Source: JBBQZO01 sp038207625 (lineage in GTDB: Bacteria > Pseudomonadota > Gammaproteobacteria > Burkholderiales > Burkholderiaceae_D). Taken from it: a stretch of DNA of 64,000 nt. The notes below the pieces were generated by a model. That model saw only the letters and a list, made by a program, of their open reading frames with translations, ran no database searches and was not told the origin of the DNA. Numbering within the stretch: the first letter of the stretch is position 1; each line of letters begins with the position of its first letter. This document shows, piece by piece, positions 33,513 through 41,160 of this stretch. The position numbers and the translations under genes were made by a program. The DNA lies in contig JBBQZO010000022.1 of NCBI GenBank assembly GCA_038207625.1, positions 39,969 to 103,968 on the forward strand, written 5' to 3'.

Positions 33513-34553
33513 ATGCCAACAAACGCAGCGTCAACCAAGGCCGCGCTGAGCGCCTTGCTATGCCTGTGTTGCCACTCCCCCGCGCTGGCCGGCGACGACA
33601 CCGGCGCCGGCTACACGCTGGGCCAAGGCTTGCGCGTGGGCGACACCGGCCTGACGCTGGGCGGCTACGGTTCGCTGCAATTTCAGCATGGCAGCGACGC
33701 CGACGCACGCGCTTCGCTGTCGCATTTGAGCATGTTCGTCTGGTGGGAAGGCGAATCGCGTGTGAAGTTTTTCTCCGAGTTCGACAACCAGGCCAAACAC
33801 ACGGCCGAGCATGAAGCCGAACCGGGCGAGGCGCGCTACGTGTCGATCGAACGGGCCTATTTCGACTACACGGTAAGCGATGCGCTCACGCTGCGCGCGG
33901 GCAAATATCTGACGCCGATCGGGCGCTGGAACCAGACCCACGCGGACCCGCTGGTGTGGACCACGTCGCGCCCGTTGATCACGCGCGACCTGTTTCCCGA
34001 CAACGCGACAGGCTTGATGGCGCTGGGCAGCCTGCCCCTGTTCGGCCGCCAGGCCGAGTATGTCTTCTATACGTCGGTGGGCAGCGAATTGCGCCCCGAT
34101 CCGGCCCAGGATGCGTTCAACGACACCTATGGCGCGCGCCTGAGCGTGCCGATCAGCGACCAGCTGCAGATCGGCGTCTCGTATGCCAACTTCGAGCAGC
34201 GCGGCCCGCGCGACGAACAACTGCGCCTGCTCGGCGCCGATTTCTTTTGGACCGCGCACGGCCTTGAACTGAGCGGCGAGGCGCTGTACCGGCGCTCGAG
34301 CCAGGGCCTGCGGCGCGACGCCAAGGGCGGCTTCGTGCAGGCAGTGCTGCCCGTCACGCAGCGCCTGTGCGCGGTGGCCCGGCTCGAATCGATCGACAAT
34401 CCGGCCATGCCCAACAGCGGGCAGCGCGCGGTATTGGGGCTGAACTTTCGCAGCAGCCGCGCACTGTCGTACAAGCTCGAACTGGTGCGCGACATCAATC
34501 ACGACCACGGCTCGCCGCTTGGCCTGCTGTCGTCGGTGAGCGTGCTGTTCTGA
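33513..34553 (+). CDS. Outer-membrane porin-like beta-barrel
   Basis: The 346-residue product has a signal peptide (ending near ALA-GD) and a mature chain of alternating strands with tyrosine/phenylalanine girdles, ending in the aromatic VSVLF typical of barrel insertion signals. Segments such as SRVKFFSEFDNQ, YVSIERAYFDYTVSDALTLRAGKYLTPIG recall OprO/OprP-like porins and other phosphate-selective barrels. AAGGA precedes the ATG. It is followed after 2 bases by a PstS-like gene and is divergent from the kinase; the 40-base gap between them suggests shared control. Confidence 0.8.
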   Translation: MPTNAASTKAALSALLCLCCHSPALAGDDTGAGYTLGQGLRVGDTGLTLGGYGSLQFQHGSDADARASLSHLSMFVWWEGESRVKFFSEFDNQAKHTAEHEAEPGEARYVSIERAYFDYTVSDALTLRAGKYLTPIGRWNQTHADPLVWTTSRPLITRDLFPDNATGLMALGSLPLFGRQAEYVFYTSVGSELRPDPAQDAFNDTYGARLSVPISDQLQIGVSYANFEQRGPRDEQLRLLGADFFWTAHGLELSGEALYRRSSQGLRRDAKGGFVQAVLPVTQRLCAVARLESIDNPAMPNSGQRAVLGLNFRSSRALSYKLELVRDINHDHGSPLGLLSSVSVLF

Positions 34554-34555
34554 CG

Positions 34556-35020
34556 ATGCCGGCATCGGCCGTCTTGCTGCGCCTGTGCGCGGGCGCCATG
34601 CTGCTGCTCGCCTACTGCGCGCCCGTCGCGGCTGCAGACGGCGGTATCGCCATCATCGTCGCAGCGGGCACGCCCGCGCCCCGAATCACGCACGAGCAGC
34701 TGCCACTGATCTTCGAGCGCAAGAAGATCTTCTGGGACGATGGCCAGCACATTCATGCGATCAATCTGCCGGCCGGCCATCCGTTGCGGCGCGCGTTTTC
34801 CACGCAGGTATTCGGTCGCGCGCCGGAAGACATGGATGGCTACTGGCGCGACATGTATTTCCACGGCGTGCTGCCGCCCTTTGTGCTCGCCTCCGAGGAG
34901 GCGGTGCTTCGTTTCATTGTCAGCACACCCGGTGCGATCGGCTACGTTTCGGCCTGTCTGGCCGACCATCGGGTCACCGTGCTGCTGCGTCTGGACAGCG
35001 GCGGCGCCTGCCCGCACTAG
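34556..35020 (+). CDS. PstS-like periplasmic protein (short)
   Basis: A 154-residue exported protein (signal peptide ending near AAA-DG) with the pattern of short PstS-like phosphate-binding domain proteins: ITHEQLPLIFERKKIFWDDGQHIHAINLP, then RAFSTQVFGRAPEDMDGYWRDMYFHG and STPGAIGYVSA, which is the segment that usually binds the anion. It is about half the length of true PstS, as is common for orphan copies next to sensor or porin genes. No ABC transporter is nearby. It might present an oxyanion ligand to the kinase; that is inference. Confidence 0.82.
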   Translation: MPASAVLLRLCAGAMLLLAYCAPVAAADGGIAIIVAAGTPAPRITHEQLPLIFERKKIFWDDGQHIHAINLPAGHPLRRAFSTQVFGRAPEDMDGYWRDMYFHGVLPPFVLASEEAVLRFIVSTPGAIGYVSACLADHRVTVLLRLDSGGACPH

Positions 35021-35073
35021 CGAGGCGGCAACGCACCGGCCCGTTGACGGCCCGTGCGCGCTTGACCCGCAGC

Positions 35074-35129
35074 TTGCAGTGGACTGCAACGCTTGTCGAC
35101 AAATCTTGCAGTACCTACAGACATTGCAG
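35074..35129. promoter_or_regulatory. Candidate enhancer (UAS) for the sigma-54 activator
   Basis: TTGCAGTGGACTGCAA (35074-35089) is a palindrome with perfect 6-base arms. The half-site TTGCAG recurs at 35106-35111 and 35124-35129. The block lies about 100-160 bases upstream of the sigma-54 promoter, the usual enhancer distance. Confidence 0.5.
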
Positions 35130-35230
35130 CACCCTCCGCTGCTGTGCTGCGCCACCATTTCCCCCACTCACATCCGCGCGAACATCGTCCATGCCTGTGC
35201 GCTGCACTGCGGGCACGCGCCATGCGCACA

Positions 35231-35248
35231 CTGGCATCGAAATTGCTT
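35231..35248 (+). promoter_or_regulatory. Sigma-54 (RpoN) promoter of the redox operon
   Basis: CTGGCATCGAAATTGCTT contains the invariant GG and GC elements 10 bases apart and matches most of TGGCAC-N5-TTGC. It lies about 165 bases upstream of the DsbD start. A sigma-54-dependent regulator is encoded 4 kb away. Confidence 0.65.
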
Positions 35249-35413
35249 AATGGCATGAACGGCGCGCGGCGATGGACCAGACAGTCCGGCAGGGTGCGCG
35301 CCGCCTGTCCGATGACATTGATCGCATCGCCGCCTTGGCGAATCGACCTGACATCGCCACTGAATCACGTTGGCGGCGCGCGATGCGCGCTGCCATTTTG
35401 CCTAAGGTTACTC

Positions 35414-37282
35414 ATGACGCTACGCATGCACGCAATGCTCAAGCTGTTTTGCCTGGCGCTGTTGGGCGCCGTCTGCGCCGATGCCAGCGCCGGCGCCGAG
35501 ACGTTTCTTGCGCCGGAACTGGCGTTTGCCTTTTCTGTCACGCCAGTCGATGCGCACACCGTGCATCTGCATTGGAATATCGCGCCGGGCTACCACCTGT
35601 ACCGGGAGCGAATCACCGTCGCAGGCGAGGCCGGCGGCGCAGCACCGCCGGCCCCTGCCCTGCCGCCGGGCAGCGCACAGTACGACCCGACCTTCAACAA
35701 GACCATGACCATCTACCAGCATGCGCTGGACCTGGACCTCGACCTGGGCAAGGCGGCCACGGTCACCGTCGGCTGGCAAGGTTGCGCCGACGCCGGCCTG
35801 TGCTACGCGCCGGCCAGCATCGACGTGCATCGGCCCGCGCCGCTTGAATCAAGTGCCGGCTCAACGCCGAGCGCGGGCGCCATCGCCGCCGGCGGCGCCG
35901 TCACGCGCATGCCCGAGGCGCGCAGCGCCGCGCCGTCAGCATCTGCGGCGAGCACCCCGCCAGCGAGCGCGCCGGGCGCCGACAGCATTGCGCAGGCGCT
36001 GGCCTCGGGCAGCCTGTTGCGCACCATCGGCATGTTCTGGCTGGCCGGCCTGCTGCTGTCGTTGACACCCTGCGTGCTGCCGATGGTGCCTATCTTGTCG
36101 TCGTTGATCGCCGGGCAAAGCGGGCCGGTCAGCCGCGCCAAAGGTTTTCAGCTGGCGTTAGCCTACGCGTTTGGCATGGCGCTGGTGTATGCCGGCTTCG
36201 GTGTCGCCGCCGGACTGGCCGGTGAAGGCCTGGCCGCCGCGCTGCAAAATCCGTGGGTACTGGGCGCATTCGCGCTGCTGTTGTCCACGCTGGCCATGTC
36301 GATGTTTGGCTTTTACGAGCTGCAGATGCCCAGCGCAATCCAAAGCCGCGCCACCGACTGGGCCAATCGTTTTCGCGGTGGCAATCTGATCGGCGTGTTC
36401 GTCATGGGTGGCGTTTCCGCGCTGGTGGTCGGCCCGTGCGTGGCCGCACCGCTGGCCGGCGCGCTGGTCTACATCAGCCAGACCGGCGACGTGATGCTGG
36501 GTGGACTGGCGCTGTTCACCATGGCGCTGGGCATGAGCGTGCCGCTGTTGCTGGTGGGCCTGTCCGCCGGCAGCCTGCTGCCGCGCGCCGGCGCGTGGAT
36601 GGAAGAGGTCAAGAAGATGTTCGGCATGATGCTGCTGGGCGTGGCGATCTGGATGCTGGCGCCGGTGCTGCCCGCCAGCGCACACATGTTGTTGTGGGCC
36701 TGCTGGCTGCTCACCGGCGCGGCCCTGCTCGGCCTGTTCGGCGGCGCCGGCGCGCAGCATGCGCCCCCTGCCGTTGCGGCGCGCGCGGCCGGCTTTGGTC
36801 TGGCCACGCTGTCGCTGCTGTTGATCGTCGGCGCAGCCTCGGGCGGACAGTCGGTGCTGCAGCCGCTCGCCCACCTGCGCGGCGCGCAAGCTGGCGGCAC
36901 GCCCGCCACGTCGCCCGGCCTGCAATTTGAGCGCGTGGCCAGCGTGCAGGCGCTTGACGCGGCGCTGGCGCAAGCGCAGCAACAGGGCCAACCGGTGATG
37001 CTCGATTTCTATGCCGACTGGTGCGTCGCCTGCAAGGAATTCGAGAGTCTCACCTTCACCGACCCGCAAGTGCGCCAGCGGCTGGGCAAGGTGCGCCTGT
37101 TGCAGGTGGACGTGACGGCCAACAACGCCAACGACAAGGCACTGCTCAAGCGCTTTAGCCTGTTCGGGCCGCCGGGTATCGTGTTCTTCGACCGGCTCGC
37201 CACGGCCCACGTCACCCACAAGGTGATCGGCTATCAGGGTGCGGTCGACTTTCTCGCCTCCTTGCAACGTGCGGCCATTTGA
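35414..37282 (+). CDS. dsbD: Thiol:disulfide interchange protein DsbD
   Basis: A 622-residue protein with the full DsbD order: signal peptide, an N-terminal Ig-like reductase domain with Cys124 and Cys130 (GCADAGLCYAP), an Ala/Pro-rich linker, a membrane domain of eight helices from about residue 200 (LTPCVLPMVPILSSLIAGQ carries the first membrane Cys; VVGPCVAAPL the second) and a C-terminal thioredoxin domain with Cys537 and Cys540 (DWCVACKEF). It moves electrons from cytoplasmic thioredoxin to periplasmic acceptors. AAGG precedes the ATG at 35414. As first gene of the operon it could feed the TlpA-like thioredoxin, the DUF4266 lipoprotein and cytochrome c assembly. Confidence 0.93.
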   Translation: MTLRMHAMLKLFCLALLGAVCADASAGAETFLAPELAFAFSVTPVDAHTVHLHWNIAPGYHLYRERITVAGEAGGAAPPAPALPPGSAQYDPTFNKTMTIYQHALDLDLDLGKAATVTVGWQGCADAGLCYAPASIDVHRPAPLESSAGSTPSAGAIAAGGAVTRMPEARSAAPSASAASTPPASAPGADSIAQALASGSLLRTIGMFWLAGLLLSLTPCVLPMVPILSSLIAGQSGPVSRAKGFQLALAYAFGMALVYAGFGVAAGLAGEGLAAALQNPWVLGAFALLLSTLAMSMFGFYELQMPSAIQSRATDWANRFRGGNLIGVFVMGGVSALVVGPCVAAPLAGALVYISQTGDVMLGGLALFTMALGMSVPLLLVGLSAGSLLPRAGAWMEEVKKMFGMMLLGVAIWMLAPVLPASAHMLLWACWLLTGAALLGLFGGAGAQHAPPAVAARAAGFGLATLSLLLIVGAASGGQSVLQPLAHLRGAQAGGTPATSPGLQFERVASVQALDAALAQAQQQGQPVMLDFYADWCVACKEFESLTFTDPQVRQRLGKVRLLQVDVTANNANDKALLKRFSLFGPPGIVFFDRLATAHVTHKVIGYQGAVDFLASLQRAAI

Positions 37283-37345
37283 TGCGGGGCGCGGCGCTTG
37301 CACGCGCTGCGTCTGTCTCTTCATTACTCCATATCGAGGTCACCC

Positions 37346-37876
37346 ATGAACGTCACCGCCGCATCCACATCGCCCCTGCGCCTGGCAACGCGTGCCGCAG
37401 CCGGGGCGCTCGCCGCGCTGCTCTGCCTGCCCGCCCAGGCACTGGAGGCGGGCCAGAACGCGCCCGAATTCGACCTGCAAGGGCGTCTGGGCGCCATCAA
37501 GCTGAGCGATTTCAAGGGCCAGACCGTGTATCTCGACTTCTGGGCCTCGTGGTGCGGCCCGTGCAAGCAGTCCTTCCCGTGGATGAACAGCATGCAGGCG
37601 CGCTATGGCAGCAAGGGCCTGCGCGTGCTGGCCATCAATCTGGACCAGAAGAACGCCGACGCGACCAGCTTCCTGGCCGACAATCCGGCCCGCTTCGACA
37701 TCGCCTTTGATCCGGCCGGGAAAACGCCGCGCAGTTACGCCATCGTCGGCATGCCCACCTCGGTGCTGATCGGGCCGGACGGCAAAGTGCTGATGGTGCA
37801 CAGCGGCTTCAAGGGCGAGCAGGCGGACGTCCTTGAACGCCAGATCCAACAATCCCTCAACTTGAAAGCTCCATGA
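37346..37876 (+). CDS. TlpA/ResA-like periplasmic thioredoxin
   Basis: The 176-residue product has a signal peptide (cleavage near AQA-LE) and a TlpA/AhpC-TSA thioredoxin fold with the active site WCGPC (Cys70 and Cys73), the cis-Pro in VGMPTSVLIGPDG and the helix insertion typical of TlpA. GAGG lies upstream of the ATG at 37346. It is probably kept reduced by the DsbD encoded just before it and may reduce a haem-binding CxxCH or the Cys pair of the DUF4266 lipoprotein, whose gene overlaps its end by four bases (ATGA). Confidence 0.92.
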   Translation: MNVTAASTSPLRLATRAAAGALAALLCLPAQALEAGQNAPEFDLQGRLGAIKLSDFKGQTVYLDFWASWCGPCKQSFPWMNSMQARYGSKGLRVLAINLDQKNADATSFLADNPARFDIAFDPAGKTPRSYAIVGMPTSVLIGPDGKVLMVHSGFKGEQADVLERQIQQSLNLKAP

Positions 37877-38097
37877 TGAAACGGTCGATTCCCGCCCTGC
37901 TCGCCTGCGCCGCGCTGCTTGGCGGCTGCAGCACCCAAAGCGTCGTCAACCCGTGGGAAAAAGGTGCCCTGGCCAAACCAGGGATGACCTTTGACGAGAA
38001 CCCGCTGCAGACGCGCTTCACCCAGCACGTCTACAGCAGCAAGGAAAACTCCAGCGGCGGCGCCGGCGTTGGCGGCGGCGGCTGCGGCTGCAACTAA
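37873..38097 (+). CDS. DUF4266 family small lipoprotein
   Basis: A 74-residue lipoprotein with lipobox LGGC (Cys19), the DUF4266 core (VNPWEKGALAKPGMTF, then NPLQTRFTQHVYSSKE) and a glycine-rich end that finishes GGGGCGCN with two cysteines. The function of the family is unknown. The C-terminal Cys-Gly-Cys is placed like a metal- or thiol-reactive tail and could be a substrate of the TlpA-like protein. The start overlaps the TlpA stop, so synthesis is coupled. Confidence 0.88.
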   Translation: MMKRSIPALLACAALLGGCSTQSVVNPWEKGALAKPGMTFDENPLQTRFTQHVYSSKENSSGGAGVGGGGCGCN

Positions 38098-38106
38098 GGA
38101 CAGACG

Positions 38107-39285
38107 ATGCAAAACACCACACACCAACACACCAAAAAAGCCAGCGGCGTGCTGCTCGCCTCGCTGATGTTGCCCGGCCTGGCCGGTTTGTGCGCGCTCG
38201 CGCCACAGTCCGCGGCGGCCGAAAATGCCCCTGAAAAAACCACCGTCAGCGTCGATCTCGGCGCCTATGCCGACGGCCAGCCCGGCTGGCAGCGCGTCAA
38301 GGCCTACACGCCGCAAGTGTATGTGCAGGCGCCCATCGCCGCCGCCTGGTCGGTCGAAGGTAGCTGGGTCGGCGACACCATCTCCGGCGCCACCCCGCGC
38401 ATGCACACCCAGAGCTCGAGCGCCAGCCGGATGCACGAGGAACGCGCCGCCGGCGACGTCAAGCTCACGCGCTATCTGGCCCGTGCGGCCGTCTCCGTCA
38501 GCGCCAGCTATTCCGACGAACACGATTACAAATCGGCCGGCCTGGGGGTGGATGCGCGCTGGTCCAGCGACGACAACAACCGCACCTGGAGTATCGGCGT
38601 GGCCAGCTCCAGCGACCGCATCGACAACACCTACAGCGGCGTCAACACCGCCATCAACGAGCACAAACACACGCACGAACTGGCAGTTGGCCTCACTCAG
38701 GTGCTCACGTCAAGCGACATCGTGCAGCTCAACCTGACCCGCAGCGTCGGCAACGGTTACTACAACGATCCCTACAAATTGTTCGACGTGCGCCCGGACA
38801 TGCGCAACGCCTCGATCATGCTGGCGCGCTGGAACCACTACGTGACGCCACTGGATGCGTCGCTACGCAGCAGCTACCGCTATTACAGCGACACCTTCGG
38901 CGTGCGCTCGCACACTGTCGGCCTGGACTGGGTGCAGCCGATGGGCCAGTGGACGTTCACGCCGGCAGCGCGCTACTACACGCAAAGCGCGGCCAGTTTC
39001 TATCTCAATCCCGTGCTCGACGCGCAGGGCGTGTACGACACCGGCGCGACGATCGCCAGCGCACTGGCCGTCAACGGCGCCACCTCGTTCGACCAGCGCC
39101 TGTCCGCGTTCGGCGCCGTCACGCTGTCGCTGACACTGAGCTACGCGTTCACGCCCGACACGCTGTGCGACCTGAAGCTGGAAACCTACCGGCAGGCGGC
39201 CAGTTTGCGGCTTGGCGGCGGCAGCCCGAATCTGGACAGCTTCCATGCCAACTTTCTACAACTGGGTCTGACCCATCGTTTCTGA
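38107..39285 (+). CDS. DUF3570 family protein, probable outer-membrane barrel and possible flavin acceptor
   Basis: The 392-residue product has a long signal peptide (ending near AAA-EN) and a mature chain of amphipathic strands ending LGLTHRF, as in outer-membrane barrels. DUF3570 proteins have unknown function. At residues 90-96 it reads DTISGAT, very like the D-x-[IL]-SGAT site at which ApbE attaches FMN to the Thr of NqrC and FMN-bind domains; here that would be Thr96. The ApbE gene follows after 10 bases. AAGGA precedes the start. Flavinylation is inference from motif and neighbourhood. Confidence 0.87.
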   Translation: MQNTTHQHTKKASGVLLASLMLPGLAGLCALAPQSAAAENAPEKTTVSVDLGAYADGQPGWQRVKAYTPQVYVQAPIAAAWSVEGSWVGDTISGATPRMHTQSSSASRMHEERAAGDVKLTRYLARAAVSVSASYSDEHDYKSAGLGVDARWSSDDNNRTWSIGVASSSDRIDNTYSGVNTAINEHKHTHELAVGLTQVLTSSDIVQLNLTRSVGNGYYNDPYKLFDVRPDMRNASIMLARWNHYVTPLDASLRSSYRYYSDTFGVRSHTVGLDWVQPMGQWTFTPAARYYTQSAASFYLNPVLDAQGVYDTGATIASALAVNGATSFDQRLSAFGAVTLSLTLSYAFTPDTLCDLKLETYRQAASLRLGGGSPNLDSFHANFLQLGLTHRF

Positions 39286-39295
39286 TCGACTTTCC

Positions 39296-40231
39296 ATGAG
39301 CCGCTGGCGCACCCTGTGTTTCGAATTTCAAGCGATGGCCTCGCCGTGCAGCATACACATCGACGGCACCGACGACGCCTTGATGCATTGCGCAGCCGAC
39401 CAGGCGATGGCCGAGGTGCGTCGCATCGAGCGCAAGTTTTCGCGATATCGTGAGGGCAGCATCATCAGCCTGATCAACGGCGCGGCCGGGCGCGACGCGG
39501 TGGACGTCGACCCGGAGACGAGCGCGCTGCTCGACTTCGCCGGGCAACTCCATGCGCTCAGCGACGGGCTGTTCGACATCACCTCGGGCGTGTTGCGCCA
39601 TGCATGGGATTTCAAGCATGCGCGCATGCCCGCGCCGGAAAGGCTGACACAACTGCTGTCGAAAGTGGGCTGGCATCAGCTTGAGCGCGAAGGGCAGCGG
39701 GTGCGCCTTGCGCAGGCCGGCATGGAGCTCGACTTCGGTGGCTTTGGCAAAGAGTACGCAGCTGACCGCGCCGCCGCGGCGCTGCACAGCCACGGCATCG
39801 TCCATGCGCTGGTCAACCTGGGCGGCGACCTGCACGCGCTGGGCCAGCGCGGCCGCCAGGACCCGGACGGCACGCCATGGCTGGTCGATATCGCCCATCC
39901 CCGCCCGGCCGCCGAACTGGCCGAGCAGCCGTTGGCGCTGCTGGCGCTTGAGCGAGGCGGCCTGGCCACCAGCGGCGACTACGAGCGCTATTTTATCCAC
40001 GACGGCCAGCGCTACTGCCACATCCTCAACCCGCATACCGGCTGGCCCGTGACGTATTTCCAGTCCGTCAGTGTCTTGGCCAGCAACACGACCAGCGCCG
40101 GCGCCCTGTCGACCATCGCCATGCTCAAAGGGGAAGCTGGTCTCGCGTGGCTGGAGCAGCAGGGCGAACGTTATCTGGCGGTCCAACCAGATGGGCAACT
40201 GCGCCAGAACGTCGCAGCCATCACCTCATGA
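39296..40231 (+). CDS. apbE: FAD:protein FMN transferase (ApbE family) without signal peptide
   Basis: A 311-residue ApbE-family protein with LDFGGFGKEYAADRAA, LVNLGGDL, SGDYERYF and HILNPHTGWPV, all family signatures around the FAD and active site. Two features are odd. The N-terminus (MSRWRTLCFEFQAMASPCSI) is not a signal peptide or lipobox, although most ApbE proteins work in the periplasm, so it may act in the cytoplasm. In the last motif, normally ADALxT with a metal-binding Asp, it reads AGALST. It should transfer FMN from FAD to a Ser or Thr of a partner; the best candidate is the DUF3570 protein. Confidence 0.9.
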   Translation: MSRWRTLCFEFQAMASPCSIHIDGTDDALMHCAADQAMAEVRRIERKFSRYREGSIISLINGAAGRDAVDVDPETSALLDFAGQLHALSDGLFDITSGVLRHAWDFKHARMPAPERLTQLLSKVGWHQLEREGQRVRLAQAGMELDFGGFGKEYAADRAAAALHSHGIVHALVNLGGDLHALGQRGRQDPDGTPWLVDIAHPRPAAELAEQPLALLALERGGLATSGDYERYFIHDGQRYCHILNPHTGWPVTYFQSVSVLASNTTSAGALSTIAMLKGEAGLAWLEQQGERYLAVQPDGQLRQNVAAITS

Positions 40232-40242
40232 AAGAAACTGCC

Positions 40243-40578
40243 ATGCATCCTCACCTTGCCCACCTGACCGTGTGCTGCAGCGTCATGCTAGGCGCACTCG
40301 TCCTGAGCGCCTGCGGTGGTGGCGCCGGCGGCGCCGATACACCTTTTAACGTCAGCACCGGCGCGACCACGGCCACCAGCGCGGCCATCAGCAATGGCAA
40401 AAACCTGTACGGCCAATACTGCGCACAATGCCACGGTGCGAGCATGCCGGCAGCTAAAGACAGCAGTCGCTTGCTGAGCGCAATCGCGTCCAATCGCGGC
40501 GGGATGGGCTCGCTGCGCAGCGTCGTCAGTACCAGCCAGGCCGACGATATCGCCGGCTATCTCGCATTTGGCATCTGA
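40243..40578 (+). CDS. Lipoprotein c-type cytochrome (monohaem)
   Basis: The 111-residue product from the ATG at 40243 has lipobox LSAC, a short flexible linker and one haem site CAQCH, with a probable Met ligand in RGGMGSL and a C-terminal helix ADDIAGYLA. It is a class I cytochrome c domain, short but complete. The ATG at 40228 overlaps the ApbE stop but has no ribosome site. It would carry electrons on the periplasmic face for the redox operon. The next gene encodes a paralog. Confidence 0.88.
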   Translation: MHPHLAHLTVCCSVMLGALVLSACGGGAGGADTPFNVSTGATTATSAAISNGKNLYGQYCAQCHGASMPAAKDSSRLLSAIASNRGGMGSLRSVVSTSQADDIAGYLAFGI

Positions 40579-40620
40579 AACCGCCGCCCCTACACTTATC
40601 GACTGCTCACCGGACCTTTC

Positions 40621-41160
40621 ATGAAAACTCCATCTCCTGTTGCCTTGACCTGTCTGATGATGGGCTGTGTCCTCACGCTGTCCGCATGCGGCGGCGGCAA
40701 TGCGTCGCCGTCGCCACAACCGGTGTTGGCGGCGCCGACTCCGACTCCGACACCGACTCCAACTCCGACTCCGACTCCGACTCCGACACCAACGCCGGCT
40801 CCGGCTCCGGCTCCGACTCCGGCTCCGACTCCGACTCCGACACCGACTCCGACTCCAACGCCGGCTCCGACACCGACACCGACTCCGACGCCAACGCCAA
40901 CGCCAATTCCTACACCGACACCCCCACCGACGACGACATCGGCACAAGCGGGAAAGGTGGTGTATGCGGCCGATTGCGCGATGTGTCACGGTTCCAGGCC
41001 GGCGCAAAACAGCGGTCGCATTCTGCTTGGCGCCAACGCGCCGAGCCTGATTCTCAGCGTCATCAACAGCAACATCGGTGGCATGGGTTTCCTGCGCAAT
41101 ACGATCACTAGCCAGAACGCCAACGACCTTGCGGCCTATCTGGCCACACCAAATATCTGA
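40621..41160 (+). CDS. Lipoprotein c-type cytochrome with a long Pro-Thr linker
   Basis: A 179-residue lipoprotein (lipobox LSAC) in which a linker of about 70 residues made almost only of Pro, Thr and Ala separates the lipid anchor from a cytochrome c domain with haem site CAMCH and probable Met ligand in IGGMGFL. The domain is a paralog of the preceding cytochrome. The linker could let the haem reach across the periplasm. It is encoded by a simple-sequence tract of about 190 bases. It closes the seven-gene operon. Confidence 0.88.
   Translation: MKTPSPVALTCLMMGCVLTLSACGGGNASPSPQPVLAAPTPTPTPTPTPTPTPTPTPTPAPAPAPTPAPTPTPTPTPTPTPAPTPTPTPTPTPTPIPTPTPPPTTTSAQAGKVVYAADCAMCHGSRPAQNSGRILLGANAPSLILSVINSNIGGMGFLRNTITSQNANDLAAYLATPNI
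40735..40930. repeat. Hexanucleotide-type simple repeat coding a Pro-Thr linker
   Basis: CCGACT/CCGACA units are reiterated with some GCT (Ala) interruptions. Unit gain or loss would keep the frame and change linker length. All other frames are open too, so antisense open frames here carry no information. Confidence 0.9.

Larger units (their letters stand above)
35021..35413. other. Regulatory region upstream of the redox operon
   Basis: These 393 bases contain no gene. They hold a palindrome and repeated TTGCAG half-sites at 35074-35129 and a sigma-54-type promoter at 35231-35248, described separately. Confidence 0.6.

Noticed and set aside
40735..40930. Possible CRISPR array or satellite in the CCGACT tract
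   Set aside because: The units are 6 bases without spacers and encode the Pro-Thr linker of a cytochrome lipoprotein in frame.
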